From Aaosphaeria pasadenensis (lineage: Eukaryota; Ascomycota; Dothideomycetes; Pleosporales), in assembly GCA_022813625.1 (NCBI GenBank), contig JAKLMB010000002.1, positions 248,001-312,000 on the forward strand: a DNA stretch of 64,000 nt, read 5' to 3'. Positions within the stretch are counted from its first letter, which is position 1. Every line of letters begins with the position of its first letter. Made by a program: the position numbers and the translations under genes. Below, piece by piece: positions 56,238 to 64,000 of the stretch. Below the pieces are notes generated by a model. The model saw only the letters and a list, made by a program, of their open reading frames with translations. It was not told the origin of the DNA and did no database searches.

Positions 56238-57434
56238 TCAAGCGGAAGACACAGGCTCTCCCTTCTCATTGATCAAACTCTCATCCGTCTTGACAGGACC
56301 CTCACCAACGCCAGTCAAGATGATCCTGCTGACTCCCTCCTTCAACAAATCAACAGCAACGCCAGCGTCCTGCTGTACCTTATCGAGTGCAGCACCGTTG
56401 GCCTGGATGGCCTCACCCCTCTGTACTGCCCAACCCTCCTTCTCGCCTAAAGCAACCTTGAACAATCCTGCAACATCCTTCTCGTTCTCCTCGAGGTAGT
56501 AGATGACAGCGTTCGGGCCAGCGTCAAAGGTGTACGCGGCGATGATCTTTCCGGCAGCAGCGTTGATAGCCTCAACAACCTTAATGGCGGCGCGAGAGAC
56601 ATCGTTGAGGTAAAAGATCGGAGGGTATGTGTCAAGGCAAGTGGCGTGGAAAGAGTTGCTATCGACCATGGTGGTCTTAGCGAAAGATTCGAAGTCCTTG
56701 TTCTGAACCGCCTCCTGCATCTCCTTCATCCTCCTGGGGACGGTCTCGTTTGCTCGAGCAGAGAACAAGCTGGAGGTAGCGACGGTGGTCTGCATGCCAG
56801 TCGTGGAGGAGACACCCTTCTTCGCAGCGCTAACCACGAGAATGATAGCACGCATGTTGGGCCAGTGAGATGCCGGGGCAACCTGGAAAGCAACGCTGTC
56901 GGAGCCGTCTTGTGCGGTTCCTTGCTCCCAGCCAACATATCCGCCGAAGAGGGAGCGGCATGCTGAGCCAGAACCTTGCCTTGCGATGCGGGAGAGATCA
57001 GTTGGGGACGCAGGGAGTTCGTAAAGGTTGGCAATGGCGCGAACCAGAGCAGCGAAACCGGCTGCGGAGCTGGCCAATCCAGCAGCAGTAGGGAAATTGT
57101 TCTCTGACACGATCTTCAGGGGGTAGCTGGAGAGCTTGGGAAGCGAGCCGTCCTTGTCCTCGAGTTCTTTCCTCAAAGCCCTGAGCTCACGGAAGCAGGC
57201 TTGGGTTCGGGCGCCAGAGACGTCTTGTGGAGAGCCATTGAGGAGGAGGGTGTCCTCAGACGGGTATGAAGGCGAGCAAGAGGCGGTAGTGTGGGTGCGG
57301 AGATCGTTCTGGGAGAGGGTGACGCTGAGGGATGAGTTGGTCGGCAGGTTAAGCTTGGGGTCGCGTTTACCCCAGTATTTGATTACTGCGATGTTGACGG
57401 GAGCGGTAGTGCTGGCGCGGTAGATTTCAGACAT
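56238..57434 (-). CDS. erg19: mevalonate diphosphate decarboxylase
   Basis: Makes isopentenyl diphosphate from mevalonate diphosphate in the ergosterol pathway. Intronless, 398 aa, matching the usual 390-405. Motifs: TAPVNIAVIKYWGKRDPKLN at the N-terminus, LPTNSSLSVTLSQ, then the GHMP-kinase phosphate loop FPTAAGLASSAAGFAALV (about residues 114-131) and RQGSGSACRSLFGGYVGW (about 153-170) with the conserved Ser/Arg. DAGPNAVIYYLEE is near residue 305, where the family's catalytic Asp lies. Start 57434 is the first methionine and matches homologues. Shares a 463-bp divergent region with the heme lyase gene. Confidence 0.96.
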   Translation of the reverse strand: MSEIYRASTTAPVNIAVIKYWGKRDPKLNLPTNSSLSVTLSQNDLRTHTTASCSPSYPSEDTLLLNGSPQDVSGARTQACFRELRALRKELEDKDGSLPKLSSYPLKIVSENNFPTAAGLASSAAGFAALVRAIANLYELPASPTDLSRIARQGSGSACRSLFGGYVGWEQGTAQDGSDSVAFQVAPASHWPNMRAIILVVSAAKKGVSSTTGMQTTVATSSLFSARANETVPRRMKEMQEAVQNKDFESFAKTTMVDSNSFHATCLDTYPPIFYLNDVSRAAIKVVEAINAAAGKIIAAYTFDAGPNAVIYYLEENEKDVAGLFKVALGEKEGWAVQRGEAIQANGAALDKVQQDAGVAVDLLKEGVSRIILTGVGEGPVKTDESLINEKGEPVSSA

Positions 57435-57897
57435 CTTGAGGCAGTTGAACCGGAATGTTGATTGAGGAATTGAATGAACTCGGTAGTGGGGTTTTTATAT
57501 CGCCAATGCAGGGTCCTCTACGTGGGGAACGACAACAAACCAAAACTGGTCGGGTCAGCGTACAGTTCGGGACTTCGGAGACCGGGAGATCAACTTTTGG
57601 GTACTGTACAACCTTGCAAGCTTCGAAAATTGACAGTAAGCAAAAGAAAAGAGGAACACAATTGCAAGCATTCATGAAAATACCCCTCCAGAGCGGTGAA
57701 CTAGTCCCCAGTCTCCCTATGTCCACCTCCAGCCAATCAACTGAAAGTTGATCCGGCGCTGCGAATCGCGATCAACCGTCCGAGCTCAACTTTTCCCAAA
57801 CCCTCCATCAACTACATCACCACCACCGCCGAGTCCTCCGCCCAAGCGCAACGCCCATAAAAACACCACCCCTCTCAATTCGGATCAGCTTAACGCC
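57435..57897. promoter_or_regulatory. divergent promoter, Mvd1 and heme lyase genes
   Basis: 463 bp. In-frame sequence upstream of the heme lyase ATG has no other ATG, which fixes its start at 57898. The right half is C/A-rich leader. Confidence 0.5.
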
Positions 57898-58771
57898 ATG
57901 GCGTCCGAGAGAGATCCTGCGGAGGCATGCCCTGTCGATCATAAAACCCGCGAAGCATGGCTCGAACAAGCACGAAAGTCACAATCTCCCATCCCAAATC
58001 CACATGCTTCGATACCCACCGCTCCATCACTGCCCTCACAAACCCAGGAAGGTTGCGACTCCTCCAAACTAGATCAATCTCCCTCTCCTAGCACCGGCGT
58101 CGCATCTAAAATAGGCCTGGCCACCCAGCGAGAGGTCTCGACAATACCGCGCGTCAGCCAAAATGCGCCAGGTGAAAGACCAGCGAACAATGAGTCGGAG
58201 ACAGGCGCAGACAAGAAGACTGGAAACTGGATATATCCGTCCGAGGAAATGTTTTTCAATGCCATGAAGAGGAAGAGTTACAATCCGAACGAGACAGACA
58301 TGAGGACGATTGTGCCGATCCATAACGCAGTCAATGAGAGGGCGTGGAAGGAGATCAAGGAGTGGGAGAAGGGACGGGGAGCTGATGCGTATGTTTTCCA
58401 CCTTAATCTATGTCATTCTACCCGTGGAGTGATCTTATAAAGAGAAATAAGGAAAGGATTACCATAATTGCAATTGCTGACTTGGACATCATAGTTGCGG
58501 AGGCCCTCGCCTGGAATCATTCTCCGGCCTCTCGAAAGCCTTGACCCCCCGCGCGCGATTCAACGCTCTTCTCGGTTATCAAACACCGTTTGACCGACAC
58601 GATTGGGTGATCGATCGGTGCGGGACGAAGGTCGAGTATGTGATCGATTTCTACGCCGGCAAGGACGAAAAGAAGCAAGGAAAATCTTTGAACTTTTATC
58701 TGGACGTAAGGCCTAAGCTAAATTCCTGGGAAGGCATCAAAACAAGGGCGCTGCATTCTATTGGGTTGTGA
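57898..58771 (+). CDS. cytochrome c heme lyase (holocytochrome c synthase)
   Basis: Attaches heme to apocytochrome c (Cyc3 type) or c1 (Cyt2 type) in the mitochondrial intermembrane space. Exons 57898-58388 and 58495-58771 give 255 aa. An N-terminal ACPVDH carries the CPV heme-binding motif of the family. After a Ser/Pro-rich spacer the conserved domain begins NWIYPSEEMFFNAMKRK, then DMRTIVPIHNAVNERAWKEI (with the heme-ligating His), CGGPRLESFSGLSKALTPRARF across the intron, PFDRHDWVIDRCG, and EYVIDFYAGKD. There is only one CPV motif, so I cannot decide between Cyc3 and Cyt2. Confidence 0.92.
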
Positions 58772-59294
58772 ATGGTAGAATCCGTTTAGCTGGAACGAGA
58801 GCAACAATGTCGAGTGTAAGATCATGATGAATGTGCTACAATTGTAAAATAAGGGCCGTAAATGTTACGAGGATATGGATTTGGATAATGCGGAGCTGCA
58901 TTTGCGTACATTGCTTCTTAGAACTTGTCGAAGGGACAGTTCATGCTACATAGATGGACGGGAGATACGTTACTTGGGCAGGAAACAGCGCCGCATATCG
59001 CTCGACTCAATTGATGAATGATTGATCAACTATGCCTTCTCTATACCTTGACTGAATCACGGTAAACTCAGAACAATGAAAGCCTCCTTGAAGAATTAGA
59101 GGCCTCTTAATGCATAAAAATGCCATAGTTACGAAGTTTCATTCATATATGACTAAGAAGAAAAAATATTATATGAACATACGGAGATGAAAGATTATCA
59201 GCCCAAATGCCGCTATGCCAACGTCATCGTCATCATCATTGTCTCAACCTGTAGCTTCTTGGCGACTTTCAAAAGAAATCATACAACCCTCTCT
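58772..59294. other. convergent 3' intergenic region
   Basis: 523 bp, AT-rich, between the heme lyase and DnaJ stops. No feature recognised. Confidence 0.45.
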
Positions 59295-60558
59295 CTAGTA
59301 ATAACGGATCCCCATATCTCGCAGTTTCTGGCAATTCGGCTTATCCATCTTCCTCGCCTTCTCCATCTTTTCTTCGTCTATAAGAAACCATCCGTGTGCG
59401 TCTTGCTTCATTTGTTCTTGCTGTGCGTTCTCCATATCGCAGCGCACGTTTATGTTGTGTACGTATTTCCTTTCGGCCATTTCGTCCAATTTCCTCCATT
59501 TGCTCCGGCTGTAATCATCAACTTCGACGGGATTGACGTAGTATGGAATTTTCAGGTTCGCGGTGAGGCGATGTTGGGTGTATGGAGATTTTGACTCGAA
59601 GAATATACTGGGTCCAGAAGAAGTAGAAGAGCCGCCGAAAAGCGAGGTGAGCAGTGGAAGGATGAAAAGGAGAATGAGCGGTAGGAGAGAAGAAAGGGCG
59701 GAAGAAACAGATCCTTGTTGCTCTGTGCCTGGTGGTTGAGCGGTTCCGGGTCGACGACGGGGACGTCCTCCTCCAAATTGATGTACGCGGATTCCAGGAC
59801 CTCCGCCCATGTTGAAAACGAAGCCTGGACCTGTGTCGAACATGCCGCCACCTATTCCAAGACATTAGTGAACTTACTCTCTTTGTATAACCGAAACATG
59901 TCTTATCACACATACCGAACGGTCCACCGAACCCACCACCCATGCCACCCCCGCCAAAGAATTGTCTGAACATCTCCTCTGGCGAGATCTCCTCTTCCCA
60001 CATGCCACCCCTCTGGGCGCCTCCTGACCTCGCAAAGTTGCCAAATGGTGAGCCGCCACCGCCGCTGCTAGCCTGAGGATTGAACCTCGCATCCGGATCA
60101 CCACCAAAACGGTCAAACTTGGCCTTCTTATCGGGATCGGAAAGAACTTGGAAAGCTCTTGATACCACTACGAAGCAAATCAATGTCAGCAATAATTCCT
60201 TCAAATGCAATCGCCATATTCCCCAGAATTATTTCCGAGGAACTTAAGGAGACACAAAGCTTTCACGGAACATACATTTGAACGCCTCATCTGCACCCTC
60301 ATAACCATTTTTATCCGGATGCGTCAACAGACTCAATTTCCTGTAGGATTTCTTGATCTCGCTGTCTCCGCACGTGGATTTGACCTCCTCTAGCCCGAGA
60401 ATCTCGTAGTATGCCGTGGGTGAACATCTCTTTATCCGTATGACGGCGGCCTTTTGCTCTACGGTGTAGGCGCGGCCTGCACTACCATCGTGATGTTGGT
60501 GTCGGTTCTTCGCATCCCCATTTCCGTGGGGGTTCGCGCCGCTGGACTTAGCGGACAT
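59295..60558 (-). CDS. ER membrane DnaJ protein (Hlj1/DNAJB12-like)
   Basis: Hsp40 co-chaperone of the ER membrane, family role in ER-associated degradation. Exons 60558-60276, 60167-59916 and 59851-59295 give 363 aa. The J domain spans about residues 47-113: AYYEILGLEEV, IKKSYRKLSLLTHPDKN with the HPD triad, and AFKLVSRAFQVLSDPDKKAKFDRFG across intron 1. A Gly/Phe-rich region follows (FFGGGGMGGGFGGPFGGG). One hydrophobic segment (LSSLLPLILLFILPLLTSLF, about 240) is the membrane anchor, and the tail (SKSPYTQHRLTANLKIPYYV) matches the DUF1977 region of DNAJB12/14-type proteins. No signal peptide; the J domain should face the cytosol. Confidence 0.92.
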
Positions 60559-61049
60559 GCTTAGTCGTGGCGGATTGTGGTGGTGCGAGTGACGGAATTG
60601 TGGGAGGATGCGATGTTTGAGGGGCCCACGCGAATGTAAGCGGGCGAGTTTGTTGGTGGAGGCCGGAGACGATTTGGGGAGTTTCCACGGAGACAGAGGA
60701 TGAAAAGATCGAGGAGATCAACGGGAGATAGGCCGCGCGAGGGAATGTAGGCGGTGCGGGATCCGAAGATTGATAGGGATTGTTGTACAGATTGTCGCAA
60801 TGATGGTTCCCAAGACGTCTGTCTGGGAATCTGAGGCCACAGCGACCGGAACGAGTAACTAACGAGTTATGGGCTTCTGGAAGGGCACGGGCCAACGTCA
60901 TAGAACTTGATAGTGAACGGTGGACCAATCCAGCACTACTGGCGACAACATCATCGAAGCACCACAACATAGTCGATACTCTTGTTCTTACGTACCCGCT
61001 TGTGCAATTCCTTCTCTCAGCCTCAATAATCACAAACATATCCCTCAAA
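60559..61049. promoter_or_regulatory. divergent promoter, DnaJ and Aim19-like genes
   Basis: 491 bp between two divergent start codons. No recognised element chosen. Confidence 0.45.
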
Positions 61050-61775
61050 ATGTCCACGGAGCCAACAAAGCAGTCAATATATCAGTCCCTCCGTAACTGG
61101 GGAGGTTCGTCATACCTACGCTTAATTCCATTACTGCACACCAGATACAAGCAATGCCCTCTATACCACCACTCACGTGCCCTCAATCCAATACCCCCAA
61201 TATCAAACCTCATTTTCCATCTACCATGATCTCTTCCCCGATATGTTCTATGCAATTAATCCGTTCTCAACTAACCAAACTACTCACAGAAAACTCCGTC
61301 CCGCCAACCCTCCTAGCAACACTAGTAACAGCTCAACATGCCCGACCTTTCCAGCCACTCCCCATGCTCTTCCCGCCTATCCTGCTCTTTTCCTCCTACC
61401 TCAATCTGTCTGACTACAAGACCGATGCTGCGGGGATCACGGCGGCGTGGAGTGGATTGTATGGTTTGCTTGCCCTGAGAAGGAGACAGGTATGTAGTAG
61501 AAAGTTTTCTTGCCCTTTTGTTTCCCTTTTCTTTCCGGAGGCTTGAGTATGTTTGAGCGTTTGAACAGGTAGAGCATGATTTGGTTGGATTGGATGGAGA
61601 ATTTGTCGTACGGAGAAGCTGCAGTACTGATTCTTTCTTTTAGGGACTGAAGAACAAATTCACTGTTCGTGGTGTCGTGCGAGGTGCGTCGTTGGGATTG
61701 TGTGCTGTCAATGTTGTTGGGTGTGGATTGGCGTACGTCTTTGGACGGAGGGAAAGGGAGGAAGAAAAAAAGTAA
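61050..61775 (+). CDS. small membrane protein, Aim19-like
   Basis: 128 aa; exons 61050-61104, 61290-61489 and 61644-61775. The first intron (185 bp) has a GTTCGT donor, and its acceptor CACAG follows a strong AACTAAC branch point, giving LRNWGENSVPPTLLATLV. Conserved-looking part: FQPLPMLFPPILLFSSYLNL, DAAGITAAWSGLYGLLALRRR, and VRGVVRGASLGLCAVNVVGCGLAYVFGRR, with two or three hydrophobic helices and a Lys/Glu end. This resembles the fungal Aim19 (altered inheritance of mitochondria) family, recalled from memory, so the identity is moderate. It lies head-to-head with the DnaJ gene. Confidence 0.7.
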
Positions 61776-62160
61776 GAGCTTGGAATCATTCTTTGATGGT
61801 ATCGAAAGTTCTACAATTGTATCATACTGTATGATTTGTTGTGACGTAGGTTCAGGGACAAAAAAATCAATTGCGCGCCGCAAGTATCACCGCTTTCAGT
61901 TCATTCAATGATTGACTGTGATTTAATTGCATACGAGCTTCGCGCTCCGTGAACTCTATACATCCATTGCTATCTAGGGTACCCTACTTGATCTCGACGA
62001 GCCTGATCTCGACGAGCCTCCATGATCAGATGTCGATGATAGCCGTGTGGCCGTGTACTCCTAATGACGCCCAAACACCAGGATACCTCCAATGCCAAAA
62101 GGGAAATGCTAGAACGTACGCTTCAAATCAGGTTTCATGGTAATCATGATACAGTACGCT
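61776..62160. other. convergent 3' intergenic region
   Basis: 385 bp between the Aim19-like and Ufd2 stops. A short direct repeat, CTGATCTCGACGAGC, is present twice near 61987-62017. No gene recognised. Confidence 0.45.
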
Positions 62161-64000
62161 TTAAGTCGTGTCCATGGGTTCGCCCCCTGCCTGAGCTGCG
62201 CTGCGCTCGGCTGCCTTCTCTGCTCGCTTTTCTGCTTTCCATGCTTGGATCTTGGCCTTCAGTTCATCGTTGGGAATGACTTGATCGATGGTAAGGGGCA
62301 TGCGATTGAAGGGGTCATTGGGATCACTGAGAAGATGACTCCGGATCGTGCTGCGGTCTACCACGGCCTTGCTATTTGGCAAGATGACAGGGTCTTCCAT
62401 AAGCGTTGCCATGATAGGGTCAGTGAATTCGTCGGGGACTTCCCCTAGATCTGCCTCCTCCATTTCGGCCTCTTCCTTGGCTTCTTGGACGCGCAAGGCA
62501 AATTGTTCCCATTCTTGTAGCTGCTCGGGTCCTTTGAGTGCCCGACTCTGCATGATGCGCCCAGCAGCTTGGAAGTTTTCGGGTTTGTAAGACCGCCCGT
62601 CTGTGGCTACCGAATCAATGAAGCTCTTCTTCTCCCTGAGGTTTAGAAACACATCGACAATGTCCGATAACATAGTCCTGGGATGCCATCCATATTCGTC
62701 TGGGTTCTCCACCCTCAGTTCAGACTGCTTCGGGCCAACAAGAGCATCCAGATTGTAATCTAACATGTGTGCTAATCGTTGGACAATTTCTGGCATCGTG
62801 AACGATTCACTAAGTGCCTCCGTGAAGAGCTTCAACATGGAGACGGTCTCGTTCGTTAGCTGCATGTAGCTCTTAGCCCTTCCCTGAGCAGATGAGAGTG
62901 CCTCCTCCTTTTGCTGGCGGGTAGTTGGATCCATTGACTCAGGAGGACTTTTCAGCTCCTTGGAGAGCTCGTGAATTTGCTTGAAAGCCGTGAAGGACTC
63001 ATCCAGGACGTAGGTGACATCATTCAACAGAAGGTTGACAAAGTGTACGAAGAAATCCAGGTTGACCCTACAAATACCGATTAGAAGAATGAAGATGAAA
63101 GTTAACGGAACAACTTACCGAGCTTCTGTTGCCAGATTCTCACGATAGATCGGGTTCGGCCAAATGCACTTGATGACCTGGAAGATCTCATAGCGTATAT
63201 TGAATTTATCGTAGAATTGGGTATGTGCTCCCGTGCTTTCGCATTCAATGTAGAATTTCATCAAAGAGTGTAGCAAATGCTTTGTGCAAAAGCTGTTCGC
63301 GAAAAGGACATCGCCCAGAATGCCTTTCGACCTACGATCAACCTCCCAGATACCATAGAAGAGAATGGTGACGAGACCCGACTTCAAGTAGGGGTTTTTG
63401 ATGTATTCCGAGCTTCGCAAGAAAGTAATACAGATCTTGACCAACTCCTCACACTGTGTTGAGGTTACGATATGAGGCATGTGCCGAGTGATGAACTTGA
63501 AGTTGTCGACAATGTCTTCGACGAAATATTCAGGCAGACATTGGAATGCAGTGGGTTGCTCCTTAGGAAGAGGAAGAGGAAGGTTACTCTTTGGAAGGTC
63601 TGCGTTGGAGGCAAGCCTTAGCAGCCATACAATGACATACCGCATGAAGTGCATGGATCGTGCTTGTGCTACGTCGTCAAGGAGAACACCTTGAGTGGCC
63701 AGTACGACACAATGGCCTCGTTCTATGGAGTCTTTGACCTTTTTGACGTGGGAATCGAAACGGCGGAGCTGCAGTGGATTGCTGATGAATTTATGTCGCT
63801 CAAGCTCCAACTTGGCTAATTGCTTTTCAAGGTACTTGACCTCTCTCTGTAGCGTGGAAAGCTTCGTATTTGCGGCTTCGGTGCCATAATGATGTGCCGC
63901 AACAGTCAAGAAAAAAACTTCACTGATGAAGTTGTTTGTCCCCTCCGCTTTGTGAGCGTAGAAATCGTCTGAGGCATGCTGATCAGCGTTGATCTTGGTC
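62161..64000 (-). CDS. ufd2: ubiquitin chain elongation factor Ufd2 (U-box E4), 5'-truncated by window
   Basis: E4 ligase that extends ubiquitin chains on substrates handled by Cdc48. Only the 3' part is here: exon 64000-63119 (open to the window edge) and exon 63067-62161, about 590 residues of a protein usually near 1000-1100 aa. The core helical repeats are recognisable (FISEVFFLTVAAHHYG, FNIRYEIFQVIKCIWPNP, VNLDFFVHFVNLLLNDV across the intron). The C-terminal U-box begins EVPDEFTDPIMATLMEDPV and continues VVDRSTIRSHLLSD and LTIDQVIPNDELKAKI. It ends in a Lys/Ala-rich tail. The true start lies beyond position 64000. Confidence 0.94.

Noticed and set aside
57748..57897. Upstream extension of the heme lyase reading frame
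   Set aside because: The frame is open but contains no ATG before 57898 and is Pro/Thr-rich leader sequence, so the start was kept at 57898.

Overview
This window comes from the nuclear genome of a filamentous ascomycete (Pezizomycotina). The evidence is dense protein genes on both strands, introns mostly of 49-130 bp with GT(A/G)-type donors and CTAAC/CTGAC branch points, CT-rich promoters, and proteins whose closest recognisable relatives are fungal (Swc4, Ccz1, Cce1/Ydc2, Ndc1, Ypq, a Mid2-like wall protein). I cannot fix the class from sequence alone. All exon models were built by hand from splice signals and reading-frame continuity. No plasmid, phage, CRISPR array or intact transposon was seen.

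Layout. 0.3-9 kb: a RecQ-family helicase, a UBA-C2H2-UBX ubiquitin-binding protein, a VAP/Scs2-type ER protein, and asparagine synthetase with nine exons and a Gcn4/CpcA-type site in its promoter. 10-23 kb: a PQ-loop vacuolar transporter, a Mid2-like wall protein, a small secreted cysteine protein, a mitochondrial Holliday-junction resolvase, Swc4, and a C-terminally lipidatable casein kinase 1. 23-27 kb: a 4-kb gene-poor interval full of short repeats and palindromes. 27-31 kb: nucleoporin Nup133. 31-33.4 kb: no protein gene, but a probable TATA-driven, twice-spliced non-coding transcript. 33.4-42.3 kb: a p24 cargo receptor, a short-chain dehydrogenase, an MFS sugar-porter-like transporter and a GPI-type aspartic protease with an altered first catalytic motif; this is the most accessory-looking block. 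42.3-45.9 kb: gene-poor except for an intron-containing tRNA-Pro(CGG). 45.9-64 kb: a compact housekeeping block with a mitochondrial SAP protein, Ccz1, methionyl-tRNA formyltransferase, Ndc1, a Pep12-type syntaxin, mevalonate diphosphate decarboxylase, cytochrome c heme lyase, an ER DnaJ, an Aim19-like protein, and the 3' part of Ufd2, which runs off the window.

Functional themes. Endomembrane and vacuole genes recur (VAP, Ypq, p24, CK1, Ccz1, Pep12, ER DnaJ), as do nuclear pore genes (Nup133, Ndc1), mitochondrial genes (Cce1/Ydc2, SAP protein, Fmt1, heme lyase, Aim19-like) and ubiquitin/Cdc48 genes (UBX protein, Ufd2). They are scattered with no operon-like order. Several pairs share short divergent promoters (Ccz1/Fmt1, Ndc1/Pep12, Mvd1/heme lyase, DnaJ/Aim19-like). 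I see no secondary-metabolite backbone gene and no clear new multi-gene system. The most unusual items are the candidate spliced non-coding gene, the DSA-type protease, the GC-AG intron in the formyltransferase gene, and the dispersed palindromic TACCTAGGTA and CGGAGTA motifs.
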